Shown piece by piece: positions 31,634-44,689 of a stretch of DNA of 64,000 bases. The DNA is taken from the NCBI GenBank assembly GCA_014529385.2, contig CM043962.1, forward strand, positions 121,913,970-121,977,969, in the 5' to 3' direction. The stretch's first letter is position 1, and every line of letters begins with the position of its first letter. The position numbers were made by a program, and so were the translations under genes. This DNA is from Adiantum capillus-veneris. Its lineage: Eukaryota > Streptophyta > Polypodiopsida > Polypodiales > Pteridaceae. The notes beneath the pieces were generated by a model. That model made no database searches and was not told the DNA's origin. It saw only the letters and a program-made list of their open reading frames with translations.

Positions 31634-33900
31634 ATGATGTCACCAACCTCACACACCGAAGAGAGTAAATGTTGGAGGAAGAACACATGGATGAGAGGCT
31701 TGATGCCTTCCATACCTAGGACTCACTATCAACAAATGGATAAGATGGAGATGCATCTCCTACAAATGGAAAAGAGGAGGACAATGAATTATACAAACAT
31801 GCACAGCTTCCATTGTACAAAGATGCAAGAGTTTTAGTGTTACAAGACTCTCCTTCTATGCTAGATCTGCAATCAATTTATGGTTGGTCAGACAACACCA
31901 TTAGCAAACTTTTTAGTCATAAGTCTCAAATGCAACACCTGTTAACTATGTGATTCCATGCATATTTATAACAAGTTTTTATAACTTTGATAGATTACTT
32001 GGAGACCAAATATTTCTTGCATCTAACAAAATGCTACCTACACGCCATGATGCAAAGAAGCTACTCACATCAATGGGCATGGATTACCATAGAATCCATG
32101 CTTGCAAAAATGCTTGTATTTTATTCGTCATTGAGTAGAGCTTCTATTGGAGTGCCCAAAGTGTCATGCTAAATGACATAGGGATGATGTTTCGGGTGAA
32201 TTGATTCTTGTGAAGGCCCTCCCACACTTCTCCATTGTGCCTAGAATCAAACACATGTTTAGTAGCATGCTAATTGCAAGATTGATGTCTTGACATGCAT
32301 CCAACAGTCTACTAATGAAGTTCTATGGGTGTCCACTAACACGGATGCATGGAGACACATTGAAGAAAAATGATCTGCTTTCAAAGTAGAAACTTGTAAC
32401 ATTTGACTCGACTTGGCAATGGATGGAGTGAACCAATTGGGACTTTGGAGCTCATCTTGGAGTACAAGGCCAATATGCCTATTGAACTACAACCTTCCAA
32501 CATGGTTGGCCATCAAGAAGGGCCATTTGCTATTATCTTTGATTGTGCCAAAAAAGTACAAGGTAAAAAATATGGACATGTATCTAGCTCCTCTCATAGA
32601 AGAGTTACGCATGTTATGGGACGGAATTGATATCAAAGACATGTCGCAACCTGAACGCCAAACGGACAGTTGAGTGCAAGTAGGTGGATGTTCTTTTTGG
32701 ACTACTCTATGAAAATGTTAAAAGGTCTCATGCGCTAGAGAACCCATCCAAATTGAATTGTGGCAGAGGGGTGGCTTGTTCAAGTATCACTAGTATTCAT
32801 CACCGTGTTTCTTGGATGATCCGATCCAAAAATGCCTCAGCTATGGCAATTTGATAGTGGTTTGCACATCATCGGGGAAGTGCCACAAGATCAAAGAGTA
32901 GTGCAAAAGCTGGACAAGGAATTGCAAACTAAGATCGTGACATTTATTCCTCCAAACTTTGAGTTAAAAAGAAAGTGGTTGGAAAAATATGAGACGGAGA
33001 GACAATACCAAATCCGTAGATGGGCAAGTTGGATGCAAAGCCACACTTGCCAAAACCTCCCATTGCCCAAAAATTTGCAACAATTTTTAGATTTTTCAAG
33101 TATGTGATGGTTGCACCTTGTGATTTTCGTAGCAAAACAAGCCAGCTAGGATGTACCAGAAGAGGAGTAGGAGTTCAAATTGGATTGTGATTGGCATGTG
33201 AGTGGTTCTTTTCATGTCAAACCATGTTGTGCATTGTTCCCCACATTTTTGAATGGCTAATTTGATTCTTATTGTAGTATCATAAGTACGGAGTGCGTTG
33301 GTTACACGGACATAACTTTTGCGCGTGAAGGATTGATCAACATAGGTCCACCTTTGATAGTGGCATAATGGTCAATTTTGAACAAAGGAGTAGAGCAAGT
33401 GCACGAGATGAGAACTACCAAAAATGAGACAACTTGACTAGTTTGATGTGATCCAAGACATATTGAAGATAAGTTTCCAAAAATTTGACTATTTCCTTTT
33501 TGATTCAGAATGGTTCAAATTGGTCACTGTAGGTCAGAATGCAATTGTGCAAGGAGAAATGAGTGGTTTGGTGCAGGTTGATTCCAAAAAGTTGTGAAGC
33601 AATGAGACATACACTTTTGTGCTCCTTGAGCATTGTGAGCAAGTTGTTTTTAACCCAAACCATAGAGAGCTTGAATAGTTATTTGTAAAGAAAATTGCAC
33701 CCCATAGTAAGCAATCCTAGAAAGGTACTGACATAGAAGACTTGTGTCAAGGTACTTGTGATGATCTTTGCGACCGAGAAAATGTTGTGAACAAGTTGCA
33801 AGTGGGAACTCTTGTTAATGCAAACAACAAGCACTGCCACTACCAAATGACTGCCATACACGGTGTCAAGCATAGAAATCCAAAGATACATAGCCTTTGG
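31634..33900 (+). pseudogene. CACTA (En/Spm) transposase relic, TNP2 type
   Basis: Broken frames on the plus strand match the conserved layout of plant TNP2 transposases. First comes LDLQSIYGWSDNTISKLF, then a KKLLTSMGMDYHRIHACKNA block near 32050-32130, the usual EAKKLL-HAC-C motif. Then follows MAMDGVNQLGLWSS with LLNYNLPTWLAIKKGHLLL and APLIEELRMLW (32413-32680). Further right, 33448-33678 reads as a DUF4216-like segment (VIQDILKISFQKFDYFLFDS) broken by one stop. These are the two usual CACTA protein regions in the expected order. Many stops and at least two frame changes make it dead. Confidence 0.65.
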
Positions 33901-34609
33901 TGAGGATATGATATAGGTACATCAACCACCTATAGATCACAATCTAGAACACTGTCTACATTGTTGTTGCCTTTAGAATCCATTCTTGTGTACACACAAG
34001 TTGCACAAAGATTCACAACCAAACCTTCCACCTCCTTAGGCACATCTGTAAGAAAAAGAAATGAAAAGGACTCCTCTAAGCACTATACTAAAAGATAGAC
34101 ACAATCTAGAACACTAACCTACCTACTAGTCATCACTTGTATAATGAGGATCAAGATAAGATGATGTTGTGGAGATCTTTCCCGTAGGCTTAAAGCTAAA
34201 CCTCCATACTCATCATCCACATAAATAAATCCCTCCTTAGTAAGACCATGTATTTCATTCTTCAATCGTCTAAATCCTTCTCATCACATTTTCTACATAG
34301 TAGCGCTACGAATGTCATGAGGCATGCATACTCAACATCCGCAAAATGATAAATATGGGCAATTATACGAACATTGTTGATTGGGTAGGGATCACTTATG
34401 CTCAAGAGTTGGATTAGCCACTCCAACTCCCCAAGGTTTTCCTCGTTTTCTAGTGTAAGTATGTGCCCACTCCAAGGAGAGGACATGATAGCACAAGTGG
34501 TATCCTTGAGACAAGGAAAAAGAATACTCATGTGAACCAACCATACCTGTGAGCAAAATAGAGGTTGGTTAGGTCCACTAGTGAGATAATATTCTGTTAA
34601 CCGCACATG
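33901..34609. other. Non-coding stretch
   Basis: Nothing is recognised. A 114-codon minus-strand frame (34606-34262) has ordinary composition and no known motif. It could be a relic of the transposon DNA to its right. Confidence 0.3.
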
Positions 34610-35650
34610 ATGTGACTCATGTAGGTTTGGGCCAGTGATTGGGACAAAGAGGGTGCACTCTCTTTGCTAATTTCTCTTGACTCTTTACTGGCTTTTTGTT
34701 TTTTTTGTGGTGGTTAGTCACTATAAGCCTATTTATACACAATCCCTAAAATTAGGAGGTTCAAAGGTCAAGGAAGGAAAGTTAAGAGGGAAGGAAATCG
34801 CAGGACTGATGTGAGTGAGGATTACCTCCTTCTTTGGGTACTCTAAAAAGGTTTCATCACCCTTTGAAATCAATTGTTCTAGTTTGTGTGGGGAGTGACT
34901 TAGGTCAATAGATTTTCACTACCACAAGTGCCATATTGAGACTCTCCCATAGATCGAGTGGAAAGATTTCAACCGATAGTAACTGTACAGGTGATGATAT
35001 GGATTTCTTGGTGCCTTCATGGAGACTCACAATGGTTTGTGGAGGTTGCATATGGGGCTTTGATAGAAAAGGATGAACTAACTGAGAAACTAGAAGCTAC
35101 ATGTGACTCCCTCTTTCTGAGCTAGATGGAATAGATTTATTTCATTTTGGGATCCAAACTAACTCTGGAACAAATGTGGGATAATTTGGAATCTTGCCAT
35201 TTCCACGGTACTCAACCAATATTGGGGCTGCAGAATCTAACTTACGTGGTGTTGCAGGTGAGATAGAGGAAGATAGCTTACCTTTAGGAACCCAAATTTG
35301 ATCATTCATGTCATAATATCCTTGGGATTCTAACAGGTATTTAGAAATCCAACATGACGTAACCTTGACCTTCTTAGAACGGGCTTAGAACGGGTCGCTG
35401 GTTTCCTACAAGAATGTTTCCTTGAAATAGGTGAAAGATTTGAAAGGGTTGGTAATGAAGCCACTGGGACCCATTGATATGTACTCTTAGGCAAATCAGG
35501 CTGAGTCCTTGTAGTTTTACTACTTGCTTCAACTATGGGGGTCTGTAATTTCAGAGTTATCAATCCCATTTCTTTCTTCTTCATTGTGAAGTGCCATATT
35601 GCTCTATCCAATACTGGCTTCTAGATTTGTTTTAATTTTCTTGGTGCCTC
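34610..35650 (-). pseudogene. Second W-P-K module relic
   Basis: Minus-strand frames, shifted once or twice, show STYQWVPVASL, a YLLESQGYYD block, DQIWVPKGKL and PELVWIPK in the same order as at 3282-3842. The flanking DNA near 34650-34830 resembles 2800-2930. This is therefore an independent, older copy of the same 3' end. Confidence 0.6.
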
Positions 35651-36147
35651 AATAGTCATCAGATTTGTAGTGGGTTAGAAAGCCCATAGTATCTTGAGTC
35701 TTATAGATGCTATGTGCGTAGCACATGCTCCTGCTGACTTAAAAGGCCGAAAATATCTTGAGAACACTCTAGCTGTCATTGTTTCAGAACTCTTGGTGCA
35801 TCGTTCGAGAGACCAAAGCTAATAGGGCCTTCCCACGGTGAGTTTTGGAAAGGAAAATCAAGCAATTTTGTGAAAAACATGACATTCACACGATGAATTT
35901 GAGTAGTTAGGAGGAAAAATAGAAGGTGAGTGTCACTTTTCGCAATAGTTAATGAAACAAAACGCTTATTTTTGAAAGTGTGACTTTCTCTTGTAGGTAA
36001 ACATCTAATTAAAGCTACGGATTTTAATGCTCCCAAAGTAGGTTACCTATGTTTGGTGGAAGCTCGTACGCCTAAATATAACGTAAGAGACATTGTTGGG
36101 GGAGCCAAACACAACTAGATTAAAATGGTTCAAGGAATCGGGGTTAC
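35651..36147. other. Non-coding stretch
   Basis: No gene or repeat is recognised. An 86-codon minus-strand frame (36036-35776) lacks any motif. Confidence 0.3.
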
Positions 36148-36950
36148 CACTACAAGAGCTTAGCTTGTTCCCGACGCTCTTTTTTTTATACTTTTGATGG
36201 GCACCTAAGTATCGGCACCTTGAAGGGTGAAAATGATTGCTCATAGCGGACACCGGTAGTATCCACGTCACGAACAAAACGCCGGTACTATCGGCGTCCG
36301 ACAAAGGTACAAAATTTGTATCAAAATCTAAGGGTGGTCATAGTATTTTGAGCACCGATAGCAACGATAGAGAATAAAAGTACAAGACATGTCAGCAAGA
36401 TCTAAGGTTGTCATGGTACTTTTTGCGCCGCTACTATTGGCGTATACGTATGGGCGCCGAAAACACTGGCGTCCGTGCTTAGTTTTCAAAGATTCTTGAC
36501 ATCATGACTTGGATGGGGTTACCCTCTCATGATGACCCTCATTCCCTTTAAATATATGGTGAGTTGACTTGTATAATAATTAAAATACGTCTTTATACAA
36601 ATTTTTATACGTATAGTGAAAAAATACGTATGCTTAGCTCACTATATAAAGAGAGCTTTATTTCTTATTTTCCATCTCCCTTTGTTTACATACACCATGG
36701 CTTTCGGCAAAACGGCTCTCTTGCAATGACGGCGGTCGTAATTATAGGTGTGGCGAGCGCCTGCGTTGCGTGGCTTGTTTTTGGTTGGCCTCCCAATGCC
36801 AGGTTCTTGATACTGACGAAGTAGCACCACTCCCTCTCCCTCCCTCAGGACTAAATGACACGGAGCATTTAAGAGGGGGGGTGAGGAGATCAATGGACGG
36901 GAAGTCCGCACGCAGCCGTCGAGGCAATGCCCGCCGTAGATCTCTTATTA

Positions 36951-37004
36951 AAACTAAACCCGGCCAAGAACTAAACCCGGACACGGGGCCTGCCCGGGTT
37001 TAGT
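36951..37004. repeat. Inverted repeat with a duplicated arm
   Basis: The 11-bp arm ACTAAACCCGG (36970-36980) pairs perfectly with CCGGGTTTAGT (36994-37004) across a 13-bp GC-rich loop. The same arm sequence also occurs at 36953-36963, so two alternative stems are possible. Confidence 0.7.
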
Positions 37005-37059
37005 CCTAGGGAAGTCCAAGTTTTGCGTTTATAACATTTGGTAAAACGGCTTTGGTTTC

Positions 37060-37150
37060 AAGCGTGCGCGAATAGGCGTAGTGGTTAGCCCATGCTTCAA
37101 AAAGCATTGAGGGGCGACATCGCGGATTCAAATCCCAGCTCCCCAACGGC
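37060..37150 (+). repeat. tRNA-derived SINE-like head
   Basis: An A-box-like AGGCGTAGTGGTTAGC (about 37073) and a B-box-like GGATTCAAATCCC (about 37126) lie 50 bp apart, with an ATGCT/AGCAT anticodon-stem-like pairing between them. The acceptor stem does not close, so this is a SINE head rather than a tRNA gene. The tail is a CT-rich stretch near 37320. Confidence 0.4.
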
Positions 37151-37725
37151 GTCGCCATTTTTTGGGTTGGCTTGCCCGCCTCGAGATCCCCACCATAGTT
37201 CTTCGCCTTTGATCCCCTTACCCGCCCCCACGTGCCCCCCTTTGTCACTTAGTGTCGTGGGGTGGCCTCGCTCTCCCTCTTCCACACGAGGCCCCTCGTC
37301 GCCGCCCTCGCGTCTAATGTGGGTGTCTTCTCTCCCTCTCTCTTCTTCTCTCCCTCCCTCTCCCTGCATTAGCACTAATTATCTATCTATGTACGGCTAG
37401 CGCATGCCATATCTGTGCATTTTGTAACCTACAATGAAACGCGATGCTTAATTAAATGCCACATGGTCTTTTGTCTCTTCTATGCAAGCTGCATAATTTG
37501 AAGGGGTGGGCACCACTCTACGTGTGCCCACCCAACCCTCCAAACTATGCAATTGCTTAAAGGGCCGAAAGTTTCGACGCTGCATTACTGTGAGTGTTGG
37601 TACTAATGGTGCTGCTATATCTATTAAAGAACGCCGGTATTTGCATAGCTCATGCCATAATATAAGTTGCCAAAAGTACCGACGCAGATACTATTTAACC
37701 AGTGCCGATATTACCGACGGTGGTT

Positions 37726-38389
37726 AGTTTTTTTTTATTTTTTTGTTTTTGGTGAACAATGAGACAAAATCATGTGCAAAGACATAGAGAGCAGACACAA
37801 AATATGACATTTAGTGTACCGTAATAGGTATACCGTATACCTCCACAATGTACCCATCATCCCAAGTACGAAGGTGCAGTGAGTAGAAGTAGTAGTAGTT
37901 ATATGAATATTATGAATGAGATTACTCTTATGAGTTGAACTATGCTTTGAAATTATACCAAAGTTAATATTGTGCATGAGGGAAGACATTTTCGGACAGA
38001 GCATGTAGATAAAAGGAGAACCACAAAAGATAGTGGAATGATTTATGTATTACGATGCGAAAAAGAAGGGATACGTAATGCTCGCATTGCTAGACCTTGA
38101 CAAACATAAGAACATAAACATATTTGGCTAGGATTAATGATTTTGAATTGAAAAACAGATCATGTCAAGCACTCTTCCCTTAAAATAGGCGATATCACCA
38201 GAGAGAGAAGAGGGAAGGATGTCTAGGATTAATGATTTTGAATTTTAAAACAGCTCATGTCAAGGCACTCTTCCCTCAAAATAGGCTATATTACCAGAGA
38301 GAGAGAGAGAGAGAGGGAGGGAGGGAGGGAGGAAAACACGCTTACCACGTTCCAACATTATTAGAGTATGTCACCAACAAATTATAATA
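37726..38389. other. Non-coding stretch with a local duplication
   Basis: A segment of about 70 bp around AGGATTAATGATTTTGAATT occurs twice (about 38131-38200 and 38222-38290). An AG/GGGA array lies at 38298-38333. No gene is recognised. Confidence 0.5.
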
Positions 38390-38999
38390 GGTATACAATC
38401 TTGATTTTTTTTTTTGAGAAAAAGATCCTTCTAATAGTTAATAAAACTGCTCATAGGGCTACAACCACCTCTACAAGAGAGGGCTACAAACAATCATGCT
38501 GGGGAGACTCTCCCAATGAATAAAACAGCATATGTACAATTAGGCTAAATCAAGAAATGGGAGGGGGGAAAAGCCACACAGGTAGACGATAATGACATCT
38601 GAGTACACCTTAGACCATGGTGAAAAAAGGCCCAGGATGCCAGAGTCGAAAGAAGGCCTCTCTGCGCTCCCTCATGCAGTCGGAGCTGCCTTGGCGTCTC
38701 TCGAGCTTTCCTCTGAGAGTGTGGACCAACTCAAGCCAAAGATTCCGAACAGTCTCTGTTGGTGGTACAGGGCGAGCCTCGAAGATGCAGAAGCAGCGGG
38801 CCCACCAGATGAACTAGAGTGTCATGCCACTGATGAGCTCCCATCACTCCTCTCTCTCACTGCACCACTCCAGTGGAGTAAGCTCTGTGGCGACCTGGAG
38901 TGTAGGTCGCGCCCCCTGCATCACTATCGATTTTCTGAAAACAACACGCTGTCACCTGCGGGGCCTCTACTGCAACTCGGTGTAAGCTGAGATGAGAAC

Positions 39000-41900
39000 C
39001 TCCAGTCACGTGAAGGCTCCCATCCATTTGGGTGCTGCAAACTCGATAGGTGTGAGCCACTCAGCTGGTACTACCTCTGAGATGTCCTGACACATGCTCT
39101 GCACCCCTCTCATGCCCTATAGAGCTGAAAGCCTTGAAGCTCCTCTAACAAGCCTGAAAACTGTAACCAGTCACCTAAAGAGCGTGCTGGAACCTTTGTC
39201 ATGGGACCCTAGGAAACATTAGGCCGACTACCAACCAAGTGGCCTCTCTGAGTGCTAACCATGGGGCTCCAAACAAGGGGCTGTCTCAGGCGCTCCTCCA
39301 TGCAAGTAGGCTGACGCTGCTCTAGGCCTTGCCACAGATGCTCCCAAGATCGGAGCAAACTCACAGCGAAGCGGTCCTCCAGTCTCTTGCTCAAGCCAAC
39401 TCTGCGCATCTCTGTGAAAATCCATCTGGTCGAAGGTCGCCAGGGGCCTCCAGCCTGAGGCACCCTAGCATGAAGCCGTTGCAGCAAGAACTCCTTCTAG
39501 GGCTCCTCACTTGGAAGTGACAATGAACTTCCCAAGAAGGGCTCTGCTCTGCTGTGTTGGGTCTATGATCCCAAGCCCTCCTTGAGAACAAGGAAGAGTG
39601 ATGACCTGCCAAGCCACTTTAGCCCGGGCTATCTGAGTGTCACTCTCTGACCAAAGGAAGTTCCTAATCAGCCTCTCTACCTGATTGATACAAGAACTCG
39701 AGAAGATCCAGCAAGAAGTAATGTACCACATAGTAGCCAGCAGCACCTGGTTGGCCACTACAACTCTACCTGCCAGAGAAAGTCGTGCGGACCTCCAATG
39801 TAACAACTTCCTCCTGATAGACAGGAGGAGGGGAGCAATTTGCTGCTTGGGAGACAAGTCCAAACCAACCTGATAGCCCAAGTACCAAACTGCAGTCCCT
39901 GGGGGAATCCACCTGAAACCCTCACCTGGCATCCAATCGGGCATAGGAGCACTACCAACCAAGAAATCCATTGTCTTTCTCCAGTTGATCAGTGTGCCAG
40001 ATGCACAACAGAAGGTCTCTAGAGCCTGCTCACGCCTGTGAAGGTTGGCCTTCTGGCCATCCAAGTACAAGGCTGAGTCGTCTGCAAACTCAGTGTCCAG
40101 TAGCTCATCTCCCCGAATAGGAAGTGCTAAGCCCCATAAACCAACCTCCTGCGACACCAAAAACCTACTCATCGCCTCAGCATAGAATAGAAAGAGGAAG
40201 GGGGCAAGAGGGCAGCTCTATCTGACCGAACGTGTGAGCATGAAACGATCACCTCTACCTCTTGACAAAAGAACCTGACTCTGCGCCCGTCTATACAAAG
40301 CTGACACCCCTCTGATCCAAGCATCTGAGAAGCCCATCCTACGTACAGTGCCCTCCAAAAAGTCCCAGTCAACTCCGTCGTAGGCCTTCTCAAAATCGAG
40401 AGGAAGAATCACCGGCTCCTCACCACGAAGCCACGATAGTGCAGAAGCCTCCCAAAAAGTAAAGATGTTGTCAAGGATACGATGCTCCTTGACAAAACCT
40501 GTCTGAGTCCCATGTATAAGGCTCTCTAGAAGTGGCTGAATCCTCAAAATCAAAGCCTTGGCAAGAATTTTGTAGGCTGAGTTGAGGATGGTGATGGGGC
40601 GCCATGTCAAATCTCATCCAAGGAGCCACACTCCTTGGGAATGAGGTAGATCAAGCCCTCACTCATGCTGTCAGGCATCTCTCCTGTGTACAAGATGTAT
40701 TGAAAATCACTACAAAGATCTGGGCGAGGCAAGTCCCAGTACTCTAAGAGAAAAGTGGGAGTCAAGCCTGGACAGCTACCACGGGGGAGTGCACTAAGAG
40801 CCATGTGCAACTCCGCAAGCTGAAGTGGTAGCTCAAACCTCTGATGCGTCTCCTCAGTCTCACAAGACAAGGCATTTGTGCCCACACCTGCTCTCTGCAT
40901 GCATCCTGACGCTCTGACTGAGGCTCTGCAGACAGTAACTCACGGTAAACGTCAGTAGCAACTGCACGCATGTCCTCTGGCTCGAAGCAACTGACCTGTT
41001 GGGCCTCCTCAACTGAGTGACCTTGGCATCCGTATGCCGAGGTCCCACTGCCTCAAAGAAAGCACTAGTCACTCTCTCACCCACCTGTGTCCACTGAGAT
41101 GCCTGTCGATGGAAAGCAAGCTCATGGTGCCGCTCCTCTATGCTAACAAGCTCCTGGCGAGCCTGCTGTAACTACTCCTCCAACCAAGGACTGTATGGAT
41201 GCTGCTCTTGCATCCTCTGCAAGGAAGCAATGCCCCATTGGAGACACTGCTCCTCCTCTCTTTCTGCAGTCAGGCGAGCCACAGACTCCTGGAGAAAGAA
41301 ATGACTAAGTTGATCTAGTCCTGAGGCCACTCTGTTAGTAGGAGAATACTGCATGTCTAAGCTCTCTGTCCAAAGAGCCTCCATTTTCTCTCTGAGTGTA
41401 GACTCCAACAAGACCCGCTCAAGGATGCGAAGCATCGTGCTCCCCCTCCTTTGCCTATCTGTCACTATGAGGATCACTGGTGCATGGTCGGAGAAGGAAG
41501 TCCCTGCAAGAATGCCAACTGTCCCACCCAAGTCACAGAAATGGTCACTAGTGTAGAAGCGATCTATCCGCAATAGATTAACTCCTCCCACTTTGCGGTC
41601 CGAATGAGAGAATCCAGGCTGTGTGGGGGTCTCACAAAGCTAGAATGCTGCCACACATCTAAAACCCTCATAGTCATACAAAACCTCTCCCAAGCTGCCA
41701 GCTCAACTCCATACACAGTAGCGTGGCTACCACCAATCCTATCAGAGGGGTCCTCCAACATGTTGAAGTCACCCCCTATGCACCACTGCTCTGTCTACGG
41801 CAGAGAATCAACAATTTTTGACCAAAACTCTGCTCGGGCACTCGCCACATTGGGCGAATAGATGTTCAGGAAGCCCACAAGACAACCCTGAACCTGCATA

Positions 41901-42230
41901 GTGATCCACTGAGCCCTACCTGGCACAATAACCCCTTTTTCCACAATGGCCTATTACAAAGAATCCGCAATAGTCATACATACCCCACCCTGGATGCCTC
42001 CAGGTCGAAAAGCAGTTGACCAAAAAGTATCATATCGTCCACGCAAAAGGTGACCACAACATCTAATGCGGCTCTCACACAGATGATGCTCGTGTAGCAT
42101 AAGAAGGTCAATCTCTCCTCCCACAAGGCATCGTCAAAGCTCTTGACGCAGTCGGCCCCTCTGACGCTGAAATTGGGACCCACATAATCCCTGTACGTTC
42201 CATGAGACAATCCTCATAGGGAGCAAGAGA
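39000..42230 (-). pseudogene. LINE 1 ORF2: endonuclease and reverse transcriptase
   Basis: The endonuclease begins as RIVSWNVQGL near 42205. It continues with DLLMLHEHHLCESRIR, then FNMLEDPSDR, RIDRFYTSDHF (41535-41570) and the catalytic SDHAPV near 41485. RT follows with ILNSAYKILAKAL, a DFEKAYDGVDWDFL block (about 40360) and the intact catalytic box EFADDSALYL near 40085. A downstream RT-connection region with GLGIIDP is near 39560. Stops include a TGA in the endonuclease, TAA TAG at 41951-41956, and several frame breaks after 39507. The protein would nick target DNA and reverse transcribe the RNA there. Confidence 0.8.
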
Positions 42231-42459
42231 GAACATATGCTACCACAGCAGCTAAATGTGCTATCTTCGAGGCTGGCTTGGATGGGGAGTAATCCGCATC
42301 CGAGTGTCCTCTAGATAGGCATGACTGCAAAGACTGCCTGGCCCAAGCCCAAGTAGACCGAGCCGTGCGTAAAGAAACCTCCTCTGTCCAAGAATCCTCA
42401 TGAATGTGTACATAGCATGGCGGGCACTGCGTATTAGCAAAGAAGTGAACCACAATGTG

Positions 42460-44081
42460 TCATCCTGCTGCATCTGGAGGTGTCACAGCAAACTTGGCCA
42501 ATGGCCAAAGAGTCTGAAGCATGTCTGTAACTCCTAGGTCTCCCATGTGATGAGAGAACTCTAGGACCTGTGTCTGTAGCCACTCCAAAACTGAGTTGAG
42601 AGTCCACTCAGTTTGGTCCCTGCCGCCACAAAGGGGAAAAGAGAAGCCAACCATTGAGTCCAAGGCCTCTATCCCCCTAGTTACAAGGAACAGAACATGG
42701 AACCTGAAGCAGGCTGCCTCAAGGTCTGGTGAGGAGTCACCGAGAAAGCGTATAAAGTCATAGGCAAAGAAGTCGCATCGGTGTCGAATGTTGAAGCTCG
42801 TGAGACCACAAGGGACTACTGCAAAGGGAGACGTCTGTACCTGAAGAGGCGGTCTCAAGAAAGGTTGTCCCTCTCTTGCCAAGCAACTCGTGCCAAAAGT
42901 GCTGCCAAGAGATCTCCTAGCAGTCGAGGATGGCCCTGCCCCCTGGGTTGACTGTGGGACTGGAGCGAGAGGGGGGGGGTGGACAAGGGGGAGAAGAGGG
43001 GCGAGGGGGATTGGCAAGGGTAGGGAGGCGAGGAGGAGAGGCGGAGGGACCAGGAGGGGCGGGGGGGGGGGGGGCTGTTGAGGGTAAAGTTGAGGTGGAG
43101 GCTGGGGCAAGGACCTTGTCCTGCTGAAGAGGACCAAATCAATTCCCCGTGGGAACCCACTGTTGCTGGGCAGGCGCCTGAGGACCACTCTAAGTGCCAG
43201 GCTGTCTCGCTGTGGCCCCTGCCATCGTCGACCACGAACCTGCTGCCAACCCTCCTCCGTTGGAGCCCCAGGCTCAGAAGGTTGCTCTACTTGTGTGCTG
43301 TGTGTCTCTGCCTGCTACTGCTGGCTAGCCCTTGAAGGCTGGGGCTGGGCCTGTGGTGTAGGTTGGGGTCTCCTCTGTGGGGACAGGCCTTCGCAAGATG
43401 GCACATCTGTCCACAAATGAAGCACTGATTCGGGAGTCCCGGATACTCCACGCTCTGTCCAAACCAACCCCCACTCACCCAAGGAAGTAGGATGACCTTC
43501 GAGAGAGTGTGGGTGTCCCTAACCCGAATGCAAACTGAGGGAATGCCGGCCACCTTGGCAGCTACTGAGGCTGTCGTGCGAGGTGTCTCCAAGATAGCCC
43601 CAAATGCTGAGCCTATCTTGGACAAAAGTGGTAGGTACTCCCTCCGCAAACCAGGAAAGCAGACTGAGATGGGAAGGTCTGCCTCCTCTACCAAAACATC
43701 TGAAGCAGGGTCAAAACCATGTTTCCACTGTTGAAAGTGGGCTTGAACTGGTTGGATGGTCAAGGGGCTCATGGAGATGACCTTGGACTCCATCTCAGAG
43801 GTCTCAAGCTCGATTTGATAGTAGCCTCGTTCGAGGAACTGAACTTCCAAGATCTTGCCCACCTCTGCAAGAAGGCGGGCTTGGAGAAGGTCATGCAGCT
43901 CTCCTATGCTAAGTTTGGTGCCGAGAATCTTGTAGACGACGGAGGTCGCCTGGAGGCGCTCCACCTCTGCTGCAAGGCTCGCTTGCTTTGTCGATGAAAG
44001 AGCAAGTCGGATGGTGGGCTCTGCAGGATCGGACGAGGGGGCTTCTAAGGAGTCCCTCTCGAGCGGAGAATGAGCCTCCAT
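42460..44081 (-). pseudogene. LINE 1 ORF1: DUF4283-like with zinc knuckle
   Basis: The first piece (44081-43287, 264 residues) starts MEAHSPLERD and has the plant LINE ORF1 layout: a DUF4283-like RNA-binding domain (YYQIELETSEM, QQWKHGFDPA, DLPISVCFPGL) and then a CCHC box CFICGQMCHLAKAC. After a frame change the protein continues with a very proline-rich hinge (PPPPPPLLVPP) encoded by a G-rich tract near 43060, and an unannotated helical C-terminus ending near 42460. It would coat the LINE RNA. Confidence 0.7.
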
Positions 44082-44526
44082 TTGTGTTTGTTGCCGTGGA
44101 GAAGGGCAAAATGGGGATGATGAGATATGGCCCTCTATTGGACGAGCACGCTGAAATTGTTGACGACTTCAGCAGAGCAAGACCCGGGGGAGGGGGTGGG
44201 GGTAGCGAAGCGGAAGAAATAGGAGTGCCAAGCTAGGGCGGCACGAGCTGAGGCAAGGGTGAGCGATCGGGCGGGCTGAGGTGCTGTGACAAGGCAGGCG
44301 GGGCGGGTTCACTGCGCGCTGGGTCTGCTGCGGGTTGGCGCCGAGTGCAGGCAGCGGGCAGGGTAGCACAGCGCAACGTGCGCTGGAGGGTGGAGGGGGA
44401 AAGCGATGGCGTGAGAGAGGCAGTGCAGAGCATGCGCGGAGGGAGGGGGGGGGTGAGCGAGGGCAGCAACAAGCAATCATGTCTCTTTGCACTGTTGAAT
44501 TTACGTAGTATATAATGGTATACAAT

Positions 44527-44689
44527 GTCTACAATTAATTTCAACAGCTAGTTACTGTCAAATTGCAAAAAAAGAACTTTGTAACTGCTTTAGTTATACT
44601 GCTTCCTCTATTGTAAATCAAGTACACAAGCAATACGAGCACTCCCATTATACTTTCAAAGCAAGAATTAAACAAAACTATAATGTAAG
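44527..44689. other. Short AT-rich gap
   Basis: Non-coding; nothing is recognised between LINE 1's target repeat and the acidic ORF. Confidence 0.4.

Larger units (their letters stand above)
36148..37725 (+). mobile_element. CACTA-like end and subterminal repeat region
   Basis: CACTACAAGAGC at 36148 is a CACTA-type terminus. It is followed by repeated short motifs such as CCGACGCT, CGCCGGTACTATCGGCG (36280s), GGCGCCG and CCGACG near 37700, which resemble subterminal repeats of CACTA elements. No second terminus (TTGTAGTG) was found, so the extent is uncertain. A SINE-like segment and a hairpin lie inside. Confidence 0.4.
38390..44526 (-). mobile_element. LINE 1, full length with target duplication
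   Basis: The element runs on the minus strand from about 44516 to 38400. The 3' tail is a poly(T) tract on the plus strand at 38404-38414, i.e. poly(A). A 10-bp target duplication GGTATACAAT lies at 38390-38399 and 44517-44526. ORF1 (nucleic-acid binding) and ORF2 (endonuclease, RT) are in the usual order. It belongs to the same family as LINE 2, with similar sequence along most of its length. Confidence 0.85.

Noticed and set aside
37060-37150. Functional tRNA gene
   Set aside because: Box-like motifs exist, but the acceptor stem does not close and the anticodon loop has the wrong length.
38592-42210. Plus-strand and alternate minus-strand frames over LINE 1
   Set aside because: Shadows of ORF2; only one minus frame has endonuclease and RT motifs.
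42855-43420. GC-rich plus-strand frames (GGGG-rich)
   Set aside because: Antisense to the proline hinge of LINE ORF1.
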